Positions 19,918 through 27,196 of a stretch of DNA of 64,000 nt are shown here, piece after piece (the first letter of the stretch is position 1; every line of letters begins with the position of its first letter). The notes below the pieces were generated by a model. The model saw only the letters and a program-made list of their open reading frames with translations, was not told the DNA's origin and did no database searches. The stretch lies in NCBI RefSeq assembly GCF_900100925.1, contig NZ_FNKO01000001.1, positions 310,001 to 374,000 of the forward strand, in the 5' to 3' direction. This stretch comes from Actinopolyspora saharensis. GTDB taxonomy: Bacteria; Actinomycetota; Actinomycetes; Mycobacteriales; Pseudonocardiaceae. The position numbers were made by a program, and so were the translations under genes.

Positions 19918-21126
19918 ATGAGAATCGTGGACGCGAAGGTGATCGTCACATCACCGGGACGCAACTTCGTCACCGTCAAGATCACGACCGAGGACGGGCT
20001 GACCGGCGTCGGCGACGCCACGCTCAACGGGCGCGAGATGGCCGTGGTCGGCTATCTCACCGAGCACGTCTGCCCGCTGCTGATCGGCCGCGAGGCGAGC
20101 CGCATCGAGGACACCTGGCAGTACCTCTACAAGGGGGCCTACTGGCGGCGCGGTCCGGTCACGATGACCGCGATCGCGGGGGTGGACACCGCGCTGTGGG
20201 ACATCAAGGGCAAGGTGGCCGGGCTGCCCGTCTACCAGCTGCTCGGCGGGCGCAGCCGCGATGGGGTGATGGTCTACGGCCACGCCCAGGGCTCCACGAT
20301 CGAGGAGACCGTGAGCGAGGTCGGACGCTACCTCGATCGCGGGTACCGGGCGGTGCGGGCGCAGACCGCGATACCGGGGCTGCCCGGGACCTACGGGATC
20401 GGTTCGGACGGTGAGCGCTACGAACCGGCCTCCTCCGGGCTGCCGGAGGAGACCCCGTGGTCGACTCCCGCCTACCTCAACCACGTGCCCGAGCTGTTCG
20501 ACCGGATACGCCGCGAGCACGGCTACGACTTCCACCTGCTGCACGACGCCCACCACCGGATGAGCCCCAACGAGGCGGCCGGGCTCGCCAAGTCCCTGGA
20601 GCCCTACCGGCTGTTCTGGCTGGAGGACCCGACTCCGGCGGAGGACCAGACGGCGTTCCGCCGGATCCGCGAGCACAGCACCACGCCGCTGGCGACCGGT
20701 GAGGTCTTCAACTCCATCCACGACTGCGAGCGGCTGATCTCCGAGCGGCTGATCGACTACATCCGCACCAGCGTCACCCACGCAGGCGGGATCACGCACC
20801 TGCGCCGGATTCTGTCGCTGGCCGAGCTCTACGGCGTGCGTTCCGGTTCGCACGGGGCCACCGACCTGTCGCCGGTGTGCCTGGCCGCGGCGCTGCACGT
20901 CGACACCGCGATCCCGAACTTCGGGATCCAGGAGTACATGCCGCACGAGGAGCAAACGAACGAGGTCTTCCCGCACAGCTACAGCTTCGCCGACGGGCAC
21001 CTCCACCCGAGCGAGGAGCCGGGGCTCGGCGTGGACATCGACGAGAACGCGGCCGAGTCCTACCCGTACGAGCCCGCCTACCTGCCCGTGGCGCGGCTGC
21101 ACGACGGCTCGATGCACGATTGGTGA
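19918..21126 (+). CDS. manD: D-mannonate dehydratase family enzyme (ManD, enolase superfamily)
   Basis: Dehydrates D-mannonate (some members D-gluconate) to 2-keto-3-deoxygluconate. It is 402 aa, the exact usual size. Residues of the ManD active site are visible: [21 protein letters not shown] with a metal Asp and a catalytic His, WLEDPTPAE, and ATGEVFNS with metal Glu residues. The C-terminus [15 protein letters not shown] is typical. It is preceded by the Zn dehydrogenase and followed by KDG kinase. ManD members differ widely in efficiency, so the physiological substrate needs assay. Confidence 0.93.
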   Translation: MRIVDAKVIVTSPGRNFVTVKITTEDGLTGVGDATLNGREMAVVGYLTEHVCPLLIGREASRIEDTWQYLYKGAYWRRGPVTMTAIAGVDTALWDIKGKVAGLPVYQLLGGRSRDGVMVYGHAQGSTIEETVSEVGRYLDRGYRAVRAQTAIPGLPGTYGIGSDGERYEPASSGLPEETPWSTPAYLNHVPELFDRIRREHGYDFHLLHDAHHRMSPNEAAGLAKSLEPYRLFWLEDPTPAEDQTAFRRIREHSTTPLATGEVFNSIHDCERLISERLIDYIRTSVTHAGGITHLRRILSLAELYGVRSGSHGATDLSPVCLAAALHVDTAIPNFGIQEYMPHEEQTNEVFPHSYSFADGHLHPSEEPGLGVDIDENAAESYPYEPAYLPVARLHDGSMHDW

Positions 21127-21131
21127 CCACA

Positions 21132-22085
21132 ATGGACTACGACGTCATCGTTCTCGGCGAGGTGCTGCTCGAGGTCGGCACGTCCGCAGTGTTCCGGGAC
21201 GGCGTCCAGGCGCGGTTGGGCTGCTCCGGTGACGCGCTCAACGCGGCGGCGGCAGCGGCCGCAGCCGGGGCGCGCGTCGGCCTGCTGACCAGGATCGGCG
21301 ACGACGAGGTCGGCGAGGGGATCCTCGCGCGGGTCGAGGAGCTCGGCGTGGACACCGGCCTGGTCGAGCGGACCGGGGGGCACAACGGCTGCTACCTGAT
21401 GCGGGCCGACCCCGGTGGGACGCGGGGGTTCGCCTACATGCGGCGCGGCAGCGCCGCCAGCGGGTTGAGCCCGGACGACGTGCGGCGGGCCCGGATCGGC
21501 GAACGCGCGCGCTTCGTGCTCACCAGCGGTATCACCGCAGCGCTGTCGGACACCGCCCGCGCTGCGGTGCTGGCCGCCAAGGAGGCGGCGGGACAGTTCG
21601 TCTACGACCCGAACCACCGGCCCGCGCTGGTCGGTGCGGAGGAAGCCGCCGCCACGCTGCGCGCCGTGGCGGACGGGGCGCAGCTGGTCACCCCGTCGCA
21701 TCCGGGGGAGGCCTCCGCGCTGCTCGGGTGCGACACCCCGGAGGGCGCGGCCCGCGAGCTCCGCGCGCTCGGCGCGGAGGCGGTGGCCGTCACCCGCGGC
21801 GACGACGGGGTGCTGGTCGAGGAGGGCGCGCGGGACGGTTCGTGGAGCCTTCCGCCCGTGCCCGCGCCGAACGTGGTGGATCAGACGGGTGCCGGGGACG
21901 TCTTCGCCGGTACCGTGACCGCCCGGCTGGCTCTCGGGGACGAGCTCCCCGCGGCGGCAGGCCTGGCCACGGCCGCAGCTTCGCTGTCGGTCGGGGGGCG
22001 TGGCGGTACCGGCGGGATCCCGACGATCGGGAGCACCCGCGAGCACCTGGCGACGAGTTCGGGGAGTGTGTCATGGGCAGGTTGA
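21132..22085 (+). CDS. kdgK: PfkB-family sugar kinase, probably 2-keto-3-deoxygluconate kinase
   Basis: 317 aa. The ribokinase fold starts VIVLGEVLLEVGT. The PfkB signature with the catalytic Asp is DQTGAGDVFAGTV near residue 250. Phosphorylating the ManD product would give KDPG for the Entner-Doudoroff aldolase, which is not in this window. The start is taken as ATG 21132; a GTG at 21123 overlapping the manD stop (GTGA) would add three residues and is equally possible. Confidence 0.85.
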   Translation: MDYDVIVLGEVLLEVGTSAVFRDGVQARLGCSGDALNAAAAAAAAGARVGLLTRIGDDEVGEGILARVEELGVDTGLVERTGGHNGCYLMRADPGGTRGFAYMRRGSAASGLSPDDVRRARIGERARFVLTSGITAALSDTARAAVLAAKEAAGQFVYDPNHRPALVGAEEAAATLRAVADGAQLVTPSHPGEASALLGCDTPEGAARELRALGAEAVAVTRGDDGVLVEEGARDGSWSLPPVPAPNVVDQTGAGDVFAGTVTARLALGDELPAAAGLATAAASLSVGGRGGTGGIPTIGSTREHLATSSGSVSWAG

Positions 22086-23572
22086 GCCTGGAGAACCTCA
22101 CCGCGGTCTCCCGGCGGTCCCGGGAGGGGATCGATCCGGACGAGCTCACCGTCGGAATCGTCCACTTCGGAGCGGGCAATTTCCACCGGGCGCACCAGGC
22201 CGTCTACACCGAGGACGCGATGCTGGCCACCGGTGAGGCCGGTTGGGCGATCAGCGCGGTCACCCAGCGCGGTCCTGCCGTGCGCGACCGGCTGCACGAC
22301 CAGGACGGGCTCTACACCGTGGTCACGCGGGACGAGTCGGGGGCGACGTACCGGGTGGTGCGCTCCGTCCGCGAGGTGCTGGACGGTCCGTCGGAGACGG
22401 AGACCGTGCTGGAGCGCATCGCCGATCCCGCGGTGACGGTGGTGACGCTCACGGTCACCGAGCACGCCTACCGGCTCCTGCCGGGAACGCGGCGGCTGGA
22501 CACCGCCGATCCCGGTGTCCGGGCCGACGCCTCCGGGCAAGTTCCGTCCACAGTGGTGGGACGGCTCGTCGCGGGGCTCCGGGCCCGCCGTGCGGCTGGC
22601 GCGGGGCCGCTGGCCGTGGTCAGCTGCGACAACCTCGACGAGAACGGTCCGGTGCTGCGCGCGGCGGTCCGCGATTTCTGCGCGCTGCTGCCGGACGGCG
22701 CCGAGCTGGCCGAGTGGGTCGAGCGGAACGTCACCTTTCCCGCGACGATGGTCGATCGCATCGTGCCCGCCACCACCGAGGAGGACCTCGCCGAGGTGGA
22801 GGCCGAGCTGGGCGCGCGCGACGAGGCCGCGGTCGTGGCCGAACCGTTCATCCAGTGGGTGATCGAGGACGACTTCCCGGCGGCCCGGCCCGCCTGGGAG
22901 AAGGCGGGGGCCCTGCTGGTCGAGGACGTCCGGCCGTACGAGATGACCAAGCTGCGCACGCTCAACGCGTGCCACTCGCTGCTGGCCTACCTGGGTGCGC
23001 TGGCCGACGTCGGGACCATCGCCGAGACGATGTCGATCGCGGAGTTCGAGGCGGCGGCCAGGAAGCTGGCCGAGGAGGAGGTCGCCCCCACGCTGCCCGA
23101 GATCGCCGGTTTCGAGCACGACGGCTACGTGGACACGGTGCTGCGCCGCTTCCGGAACCCGGCGCTGGCGCACACCACCCGGCAGGTCGCCTCGGACGGC
23201 TCGCTCAAGATCGGTCCGCGGTTGCTCGGGACCGTCGGCGACGCGCTGCGGCAGTCGGTCGCCCCGAGCACCGCGGCGCTGGCGATCGCGGCGTGGCTGC
23301 GCTGCGTGCTCGTGCGGCGCACCGACGGCGGGGAGACCTTGGAGGTGCGCGAGCCCGCCGCCGAGCGGATCAGGGAGAGCGCCGGGTTCGACCCGCAAGC
23401 CCCCGGCAGTGCCGGCGCAGGCAGTGAGGTCGTGCGGCCCGCGCTGGCCGCCGCGGGGGTCGACGAGGCGTTGCTGGACGACCGGCGGTTCCTGGCTCCG
23501 GTCGAGCAGCACTACGACGAGCTGGCCAGGAGCGGGGCGCGGGAGGCCGCGCGGAGCGTGGTCGCCGAGTAG
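22073..23572 (+). CDS. Mannitol dehydrogenase-family oxidoreductase (D-mannonate/fructuronate reductase, UxuB-like)
   Basis: 499 aa. The N-terminal NAD-binding start TVGIVHFGAGNFHRAHQAVY is the long-chain mannitol dehydrogenase signature. The catalytic Lys-Asn-His set appears in MTKLRTLNACHSLLAYLG. In this operon it fits fructuronate to D-mannonate reduction, linking the Zn dehydrogenase product to ManD. The start overlaps the kinase end by 13 nt. A terminator hairpin follows at 23613. Confidence 0.88.
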   Translation: MGRLSLENLTAVSRRSREGIDPDELTVGIVHFGAGNFHRAHQAVYTEDAMLATGEAGWAISAVTQRGPAVRDRLHDQDGLYTVVTRDESGATYRVVRSVREVLDGPSETETVLERIADPAVTVVTLTVTEHAYRLLPGTRRLDTADPGVRADASGQVPSTVVGRLVAGLRARRAAGAGPLAVVSCDNLDENGPVLRAAVRDFCALLPDGAELAEWVERNVTFPATMVDRIVPATTEEDLAEVEAELGARDEAAVVAEPFIQWVIEDDFPAARPAWEKAGALLVEDVRPYEMTKLRTLNACHSLLAYLGALADVGTIAETMSIAEFEAAARKLAEEEVAPTLPEIAGFEHDGYVDTVLRRFRNPALAHTTRQVASDGSLKIGPRLLGTVGDALRQSVAPSTAALAIAAWLRCVLVRRTDGGETLEVREPAAERIRESAGFDPQAPGSAGAGSEVVRPALAAAGVDEALLDDRRFLAPVEQHYDELARSGAREAARSVVAE

Positions 23573-23612
23573 CTCTCGGTCGACGGTCCTCCGCGGGCCT
23601 TCGCGAGTTTTG

Positions 23613-23646
23613 ACCGCCCGGCGTGCTGCTGCGCGCCGGGCGGTTC
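23613..23646 (+). terminator. Terminator hairpin ending the sugar-acid operon
   Basis: A perfect 11-bp stem (23613-23623 with 23634-23644, 10-nt loop) in the gap between the convergent genes ending at 23572 and 23668. It could serve both strands. Confidence 0.65.
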
Positions 23647-23667
23647 TGCGTGGTGCGGCGGGTTCGG

Positions 23668-23958
23668 TCAGGCCCAGACGAGGTGGAGGGTGCGGCGGCA
23701 GGCCAGGCGCTGACGGGCGGTGGCAGCGTCGCGGAAGCCGAGGTGGAGAGTGCCCTCGGTGCCGATGAGGTCGGTGCGGTCCTCGTGGGCCATGCCCCAG
23801 TAGTGGATGACGGCGTCGTGGCGATCGCCGATCTCCTCGCACAGGGCGAACAGACCGGGGGCGTTCTCGGTGACCACGCCCTGCAGTTGAGCCATGAACT
23901 CCTCGCGGGTGCCCAGCGGAGGCAGCTTGGGGTAGTGGAAGTGGCTGTCGCCTGACAT
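23668..23958 (-). CDS. Small conserved-looking hypothetical protein next to an XRE regulator
   Basis: A 96-aa soluble protein that I do not recognise. It begins MSGDSHFHYPKLPPLGTR and is rich in His, Trp and acidic residues. GAGGAGA sits 7-8 nt before the ATG, which supports translation. No membrane segment or signal peptide is visible. It is divergent from the XRE regulator at 24094, and a strong inverted repeat lies between them. Its function is unknown; co-regulation with the XRE/DUF397 group is plausible. Confidence 0.7.
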   Translation of the reverse strand: MSGDSHFHYPKLPPLGTREEFMAQLQGVVTENAPGLFALCEEIGDRHDAVIHYWGMAHEDRTDLIGTEGTLHLGFRDAATARQRLACRRTLHLVWA

Positions 23959-23989
23959 TGAATCTCCTCACAAATTGAAGAACGATGCA

Positions 23990-24015
23990 CTAACAGGTTA
24001 GCTGCTAACGGTTAG
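23990..24015. promoter_or_regulatory. Inverted-repeat operator candidate between divergent genes
   Basis: GTTAGC-T-GCTAAC is a perfect palindrome at 23997-24009, flanked by CTAAC on the left and GTTAG on the right. The whole 26-bp block is therefore nearly symmetric and carries repeated GTTAG half-sites. It lies upstream of both the minus-strand small gene and the XRE regulator, a likely binding site for the latter. Confidence 0.5.
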
Positions 24016-24093
24016 TCTGTGGATGCCACGATTGGTTGAACGTCGGGGCGAATACCGCCTGGGGCAGACTGGAGTTCACTCGGAGGAGGTGCT

Positions 24094-24951
24094 GTGTCAG
24101 AGCGAACGGATCCGGTCTCGCTACGACGTCGTATCGGGGCGAAGCTGCGCCAGGCGCGAACCGAAGCGGGAAGGACGACCAACGAGGCGGCTGCTGAGTT
24201 GGGATGTTCGAGAGGCAAGATCAGCCAGATGGAGGCCGGAATGTACCGGCTTCAGCATCGGGACGTCCGTGATCTGCTCAAGTTCTACGGGGTCGCGCAC
24301 TCCGATGCGGCTCCGGTGGTCGAGCAAGCGAAACGCTCCGCGGAGCCGAGTTGGTGGGCACCTTACGCCGATGTGGTCGAGGAGTGGTTCGCGTTCTTTC
24401 TCGGGTCGGAAGGAGAGGCTGTTCGCGAGTTCAACTACGAACAGCTGGTCGTTCCCGGCCTGTTGCAGACCAACGACTACGCGGCGGCTCTGACAGCGGC
24501 CAGTCGTAGCGTTCCGGTCGAGGACCGGAAGAAGGTGGCAGATCTCAGGATGGAACGACAGAAGCGACTCCTGGAGACGGACCCGCTCGAACTGCATGCG
24601 GTGTTCGAGGAATCCGTCCTCCGGCGACCCATCGGTGGGCGCTACGTCCTTCGAGAACAGCTCCGCCACCTCGTGGAGATGGCCGAGCTGTCGCACGTGG
24701 AGATCCAGGTGATGCCCACTGATGTCGGTGCGCACTCGGGCATGGACGGCAAGTTCGTCCTCCTGGAGTTCGAGGAGTTCGATCCTGGTGTGTTCCTGGA
24801 GAGCCACCCTGTGCTTGGTGCTCGCTACGATGTCGAAGACCCGACTCTGACGCAGACTTACACTGCTATTGCGAAAGCTCTTCGTAGAGAGGCTCTCGAT
24901 CAGGGACAATCGGTCGAGCTCTTGGAAAGTGCGATCGCTGAACTGACGTAG
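24094..24951 (+). CDS. XRE-family helix-turn-helix regulator with DUF5753 domain
   Basis: 285 aa. An N-terminal helix-turn-helix at about residues 12-65 (TNEAAAELGCSRGKISQMEAG) is followed by a DUF5753-like domain from about residue 90 to 275. Such regulators are paired with a DUF397 protein in Streptomyces and relatives (WhiJ-type sets), and one lies 9 nt downstream. The GTG at 24094 has GGAGGAGG upstream at 24082. Codon use here is visibly less GC-rich than in neighbouring operons, suggesting an accessory origin. Confidence 0.92.
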   Translation: MSERTDPVSLRRRIGAKLRQARTEAGRTTNEAAAELGCSRGKISQMEAGMYRLQHRDVRDLLKFYGVAHSDAAPVVEQAKRSAEPSWWAPYADVVEEWFAFFLGSEGEAVREFNYEQLVVPGLLQTNDYAAALTAASRSVPVEDRKKVADLRMERQKRLLETDPLELHAVFEESVLRRPIGGRYVLREQLRHLVEMAELSHVEIQVMPTDVGAHSGMDGKFVLLEFEEFDPGVFLESHPVLGARYDVEDPTLTQTYTAIAKALRREALDQGQSVELLESAIAELT

Positions 24952-24960
24952 GAGTGTGAG

Positions 24961-25161
24961 ATGCGAGGTGCTCTCGGTACCGAGTGGCGCAAGTCCTCTC
25001 GCAGCATGAACCAGGGCGCTTGTGTCGAGGTGGCGTTCGGTGGCGAGGGGGTGTCGGTGCGGGATTCGAAGGAGCCCTTCGGTCCTGTGTTGACGGTTTC
25101 CCGGGGGCAGTGGGCGATGTTCGTGCGGAACACCAGGACTGCGCCGGGGCAGGGCGAGTAG
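24961..25161 (+). CDS. DUF397 protein, partner of the XRE regulator
   Basis: 66 aa. The family pattern is clear: WRKSSRSMNQGACVEVA, then VSVRDSKEPFGPVLTV and QWAMFV. In other actinobacteria DUF397 proteins act with the adjacent XRE-DUF5753 protein, probably as its antagonist; here this is inferred from adjacency. A GTGAG site precedes the ATG by a few bases. It is paralogous to the protein at 25902. Confidence 0.9.
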   Translation: MRGALGTEWRKSSRSMNQGACVEVAFGGEGVSVRDSKEPFGPVLTVSRGQWAMFVRNTRTAPGQGE

Positions 25162-25205
25162 AACGTCGGTTTCGTTCGGGTGGACGCGTAGCTGGGGTGC
25201 GATTG

Positions 25206-25303
25206 GTGAGCAGGTGGTCGCGGTCCTTGGTGGCCGCTGGTGTTGGTGTGGCCTTGTTGGGGGTTGCCGGGTGTGGTCCCGGTGGTCTGGCCGGTGATGA
25301 GTC
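25206..25303 (+). repeat. Direct repeat, unit 1 (DUF3558 signal-peptide region)
   Basis: Nearly identical at the DNA level to 26630-26727; only a few bases differ by eye. A second shared stretch, at about 25700-25764 and 27124-27188, covers the 3' ends of the two genes. Unit 2 is listed separately. Confidence 0.8.
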
Positions 25304-25763
25304 GGAAGGTGCTACCGGGGAGACCTCGGCTGCCAAGCCTTCCGAGGAGGTGTTGGCCGGGGTGGATCCGTGCGGCATGCTGTCCGACGAGGAGCTGAAG
25401 TCGTTCGGGCTGGAGCTTCCTGGGGAGGCCATGAGCACCGTGCCGTGGAGGCCGGGATGTGACTACTCCGGTGATCCGTTCGGAGTCATGTTCGTGAAGA
25501 ACAAGCGTCAGACGGCGGATTCTGCGGCGAAGAAGGACACGTGGGCCAAGTTCGAGCGCGCTGAGGTGAATGGTCGTGCTGGGGCGACTGCGGTGACCGA
25601 GGGGGCTACCCAGGCAGGGACCTGCGACGCGATGTTCGACGCCGGGCAGGGCATGATCCAGATACGTGCCCATGACGTCGCTCGTTCGGACAGCCGCGAC
25701 GAGTGCGCCAAGGCGCTGGAGATCGCCAAGAAGGTCGAGCCGAACGTTCCGGAACCGGCGTGA
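25206..25763 (+). CDS. DUF3558 lipoprotein, copy 1
   Basis: 185 aa. A signal peptide with a lipobox (LLGVAGCG, Cys23) predicts a lipid-anchored exported protein. The mature part has the DUF3558 layout with cysteines in DPCGML, GCDY and GTCDAMF. It is a close paralog of 26630-27187: the first 35 or so residues and the last 20 are nearly identical, while the middle has diverged. DUF3558 lipoproteins are common near type VII secretion genes in Pseudonocardiaceae; their task is unknown. Confidence 0.85.
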   Translation: MSRWSRSLVAAGVGVALLGVAGCGPGGLAGDESEGATGETSAAKPSEEVLAGVDPCGMLSDEELKSFGLELPGEAMSTVPWRPGCDYSGDPFGVMFVKNKRQTADSAAKKDTWAKFERAEVNGRAGATAVTEGATQAGTCDAMFDAGQGMIQIRAHDVARSDSRDECAKALEIAKKVEPNVPEPA

Positions 25764-25901
25764 GGCGCGCGGCTGTGCCGGGGTTTCCGCGGTGTCGCGC
25801 CGGTTCGTGGGGCCGGATCGAGTGATTGCGGGCTGTGCGGCGTTCCCGGCAACCTCGACCGGGGCGGTGGAGGATCACCCCGGCGCGCTCGGAGGGTTCT
25901 C

Positions 25902-26084
25902 GTGGCGGCAGGCGAACAGCACGGATGGCGGAAGAGCAGCTACAGCGGTGGCAACGGCAACTGCGTCGAGGTGGCGCTCGGTGGCGAGGGAGTGTCGGTG
26001 CGGGACTCGAAGGAGCCCGCCGGTGCGGTGTTGACCGTCGCTTCGCGACAGTGGGTGACGTTCGTGCGCCGGTTGAGGGGCTGA
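25902..26084 (+). CDS. DUF397 protein, second copy
   Basis: 60 aa. WRKSSYSGGNGNCVEVALGG and VSVRDSKEPAGAVLTV match the DUF397 family and resemble the copy at 24961, including the C-terminal QWVTFVRR. It has no XRE partner directly beside it, consistent with a duplicated DUF397-DUF3558 block. The GTG at 25902 is poorly supported by a ribosome site, so the start could be off by a few codons. Confidence 0.78.
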   Translation: MAAGEQHGWRKSSYSGGNGNCVEVALGGEGVSVRDSKEPAGAVLTVASRQWVTFVRRLRG

Positions 26085-26210
26085 GCTCTCCGGCACCGGA
26101 GTGGTTTTCGTCGGTTTGGCACACAGCGGCACCGGGGTGGCGCTACAGTGTGCGCGTCGGTGTTCCGGTGGGCCGTCATGACGAGTGCGGCACGATTGCG
26201 AGGAGTGGCT

Positions 26211-26633
26211 GTGACCGTTGCTGGAGGGGCAGCTTCCGGGTTCACGGAGGCGAGCGCTGCGCTGGGTGAGATCAGTAAGGAGAACTCCTGGATCGAGCAG
26301 CAGATCGCGGGTGGTGGCCTGAGCATGGAGCCTGCTGCCGCCGACAGCGCGGCCAAGGTGTACGAGGAGAAGGCCTCCAGGGTGAAGGAACTATCCAGAA
26401 AGGCCGATAGGCTGCAGCAAGTGTCAGGCTTGGGTGACTATCCCTCTGGCCGTCAGTTGGCGAACAAGTTTAGTCAGAAGGCTCGCAACGGTTCCACGGG
26501 CGCGGCAGACCTGCTGGATCGGTTTGCGGATGAGCTGTTGCGTAAGGCGGATCTGTTCCGGCAGGCGAAGGAGAAGTACGTTGCCACTGACGAGCAGATC
26601 AGCAGTGACCTGAACAGGGGGAGCCAGCAGTGA
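26211..26633 (+). CDS. Small helical protein with type VII secretion signal (ESX-like substrate)
   Basis: 140 aa, predicted all-helical and charged, with no signal peptide. Near the C-terminus YVATD (Tyr123 to Asp127) fits the YxxxD/E export signal of type VII secretion substrates. The GTG at 26211 follows GAGGAGTGG; an earlier in-frame start is possible but lacks a site. The next gene begins 4 nt before its stop (overlapping), so they are co-transcribed. It is not a canonical WXG100 protein: no WxG motif is present. Confidence 0.72.
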   Translation: MTVAGGAASGFTEASAALGEISKENSWIEQQIAGGGLSMEPAAADSAAKVYEEKASRVKELSRKADRLQQVSGLGDYPSGRQLANKFSQKARNGSTGAADLLDRFADELLRKADLFRQAKEKYVATDEQISSDLNRGSQQ

Positions 26634-26727
26634 GCAGGTGGTCGCGGTCCTTGGTGGCCGCTGGTGTCGGTGCGGCCTTGCTGGGGGTTGCCGGGTGTGG
26701 TCCCGGTGGTCTGGCCGGTGATGAGTC
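26630..26727 (+). repeat. Direct repeat, unit 2 (DUF3558 signal-peptide region)
   Basis: Partner of 25206-25303. The repeats are 1,424 bp apart and frame a DUF397/YxxxD segment, so recombination between them could delete or duplicate that segment. Confidence 0.8.
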
Positions 26728-27187
26728 GGGGGATGCTGCGGGGGAGACGTCAACTGCCAAGCCCTCGGGCGAGGTACTGGCCGGGGTGGACCCGTGCAAC
26801 ATGTTGTCGGAATCCGAGTTGAAATCGTCCGGACTGCAGGGGCCGGGAGAAAAAGCGGACACCCTCTCCTGGAGAGAGGGATGTAACTATGACGGTGATC
26901 CTGCGTCGCTGACTCTTCTTAAGGACACACGTCAGACGGTGGATTCTGCGGAAAAGAAGGACACGTGGGCCAAGTTTGAGCGCACTGAGGTGAACGGTCG
27001 AGCTGCGGCCACGGCGGTGACTGAGGGGTCCACGCAGGCGCAGATATGCAACGTGATGTTCGATGCTGGGCAGGGTTTGATCCAGATTCAAGCCCAGGAA
27101 GCTGGTCGATCGGACTCACTCGACGAGTGCGCCAAGGCGTTGGAGATTGCCAAGAAGGTCGAGCCGAACGTTCCGGAACCGGCGTGA
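26630..27187 (+). CDS. DUF3558 lipoprotein, copy 2
   Basis: 185 aa with lipobox LLGVAGCG (Cys23) and the same cysteine layout (DPCNML, GCNY, QICNVMF). The N- and C-terminal ends are almost identical to copy 1 at 25206, but the central 60-70 residues differ. That pattern suggests duplication with gene conversion of the ends or selection on the middle. It overlaps the YxxxD protein gene and is followed 9 nt later by the PPE-like gene. Confidence 0.85.
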   Translation: MSRWSRSLVAAGVGAALLGVAGCGPGGLAGDESGDAAGETSTAKPSGEVLAGVDPCNMLSESELKSSGLQGPGEKADTLSWREGCNYDGDPASLTLLKDTRQTVDSAEKKDTWAKFERTEVNGRAAATAVTEGSTQAQICNVMFDAGQGLIQIQAQEAGRSDSLDECAKALEIAKKVEPNVPEPA

Positions 27188-27196
27188 GGTGACGTC

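Noticed and set aside
21881..23971. 696-codon minus-strand open frame
   Set aside because: Antisense to kdgK and the UxuB-like gene; composition typical of shadow frames.
26211..26633. Canonical WXG100 (EsxA/EsxB) assignment
   Set aside because: Length and helices fit loosely, but there is no WxG turn; only the YxxxD signal supports a type VII link.
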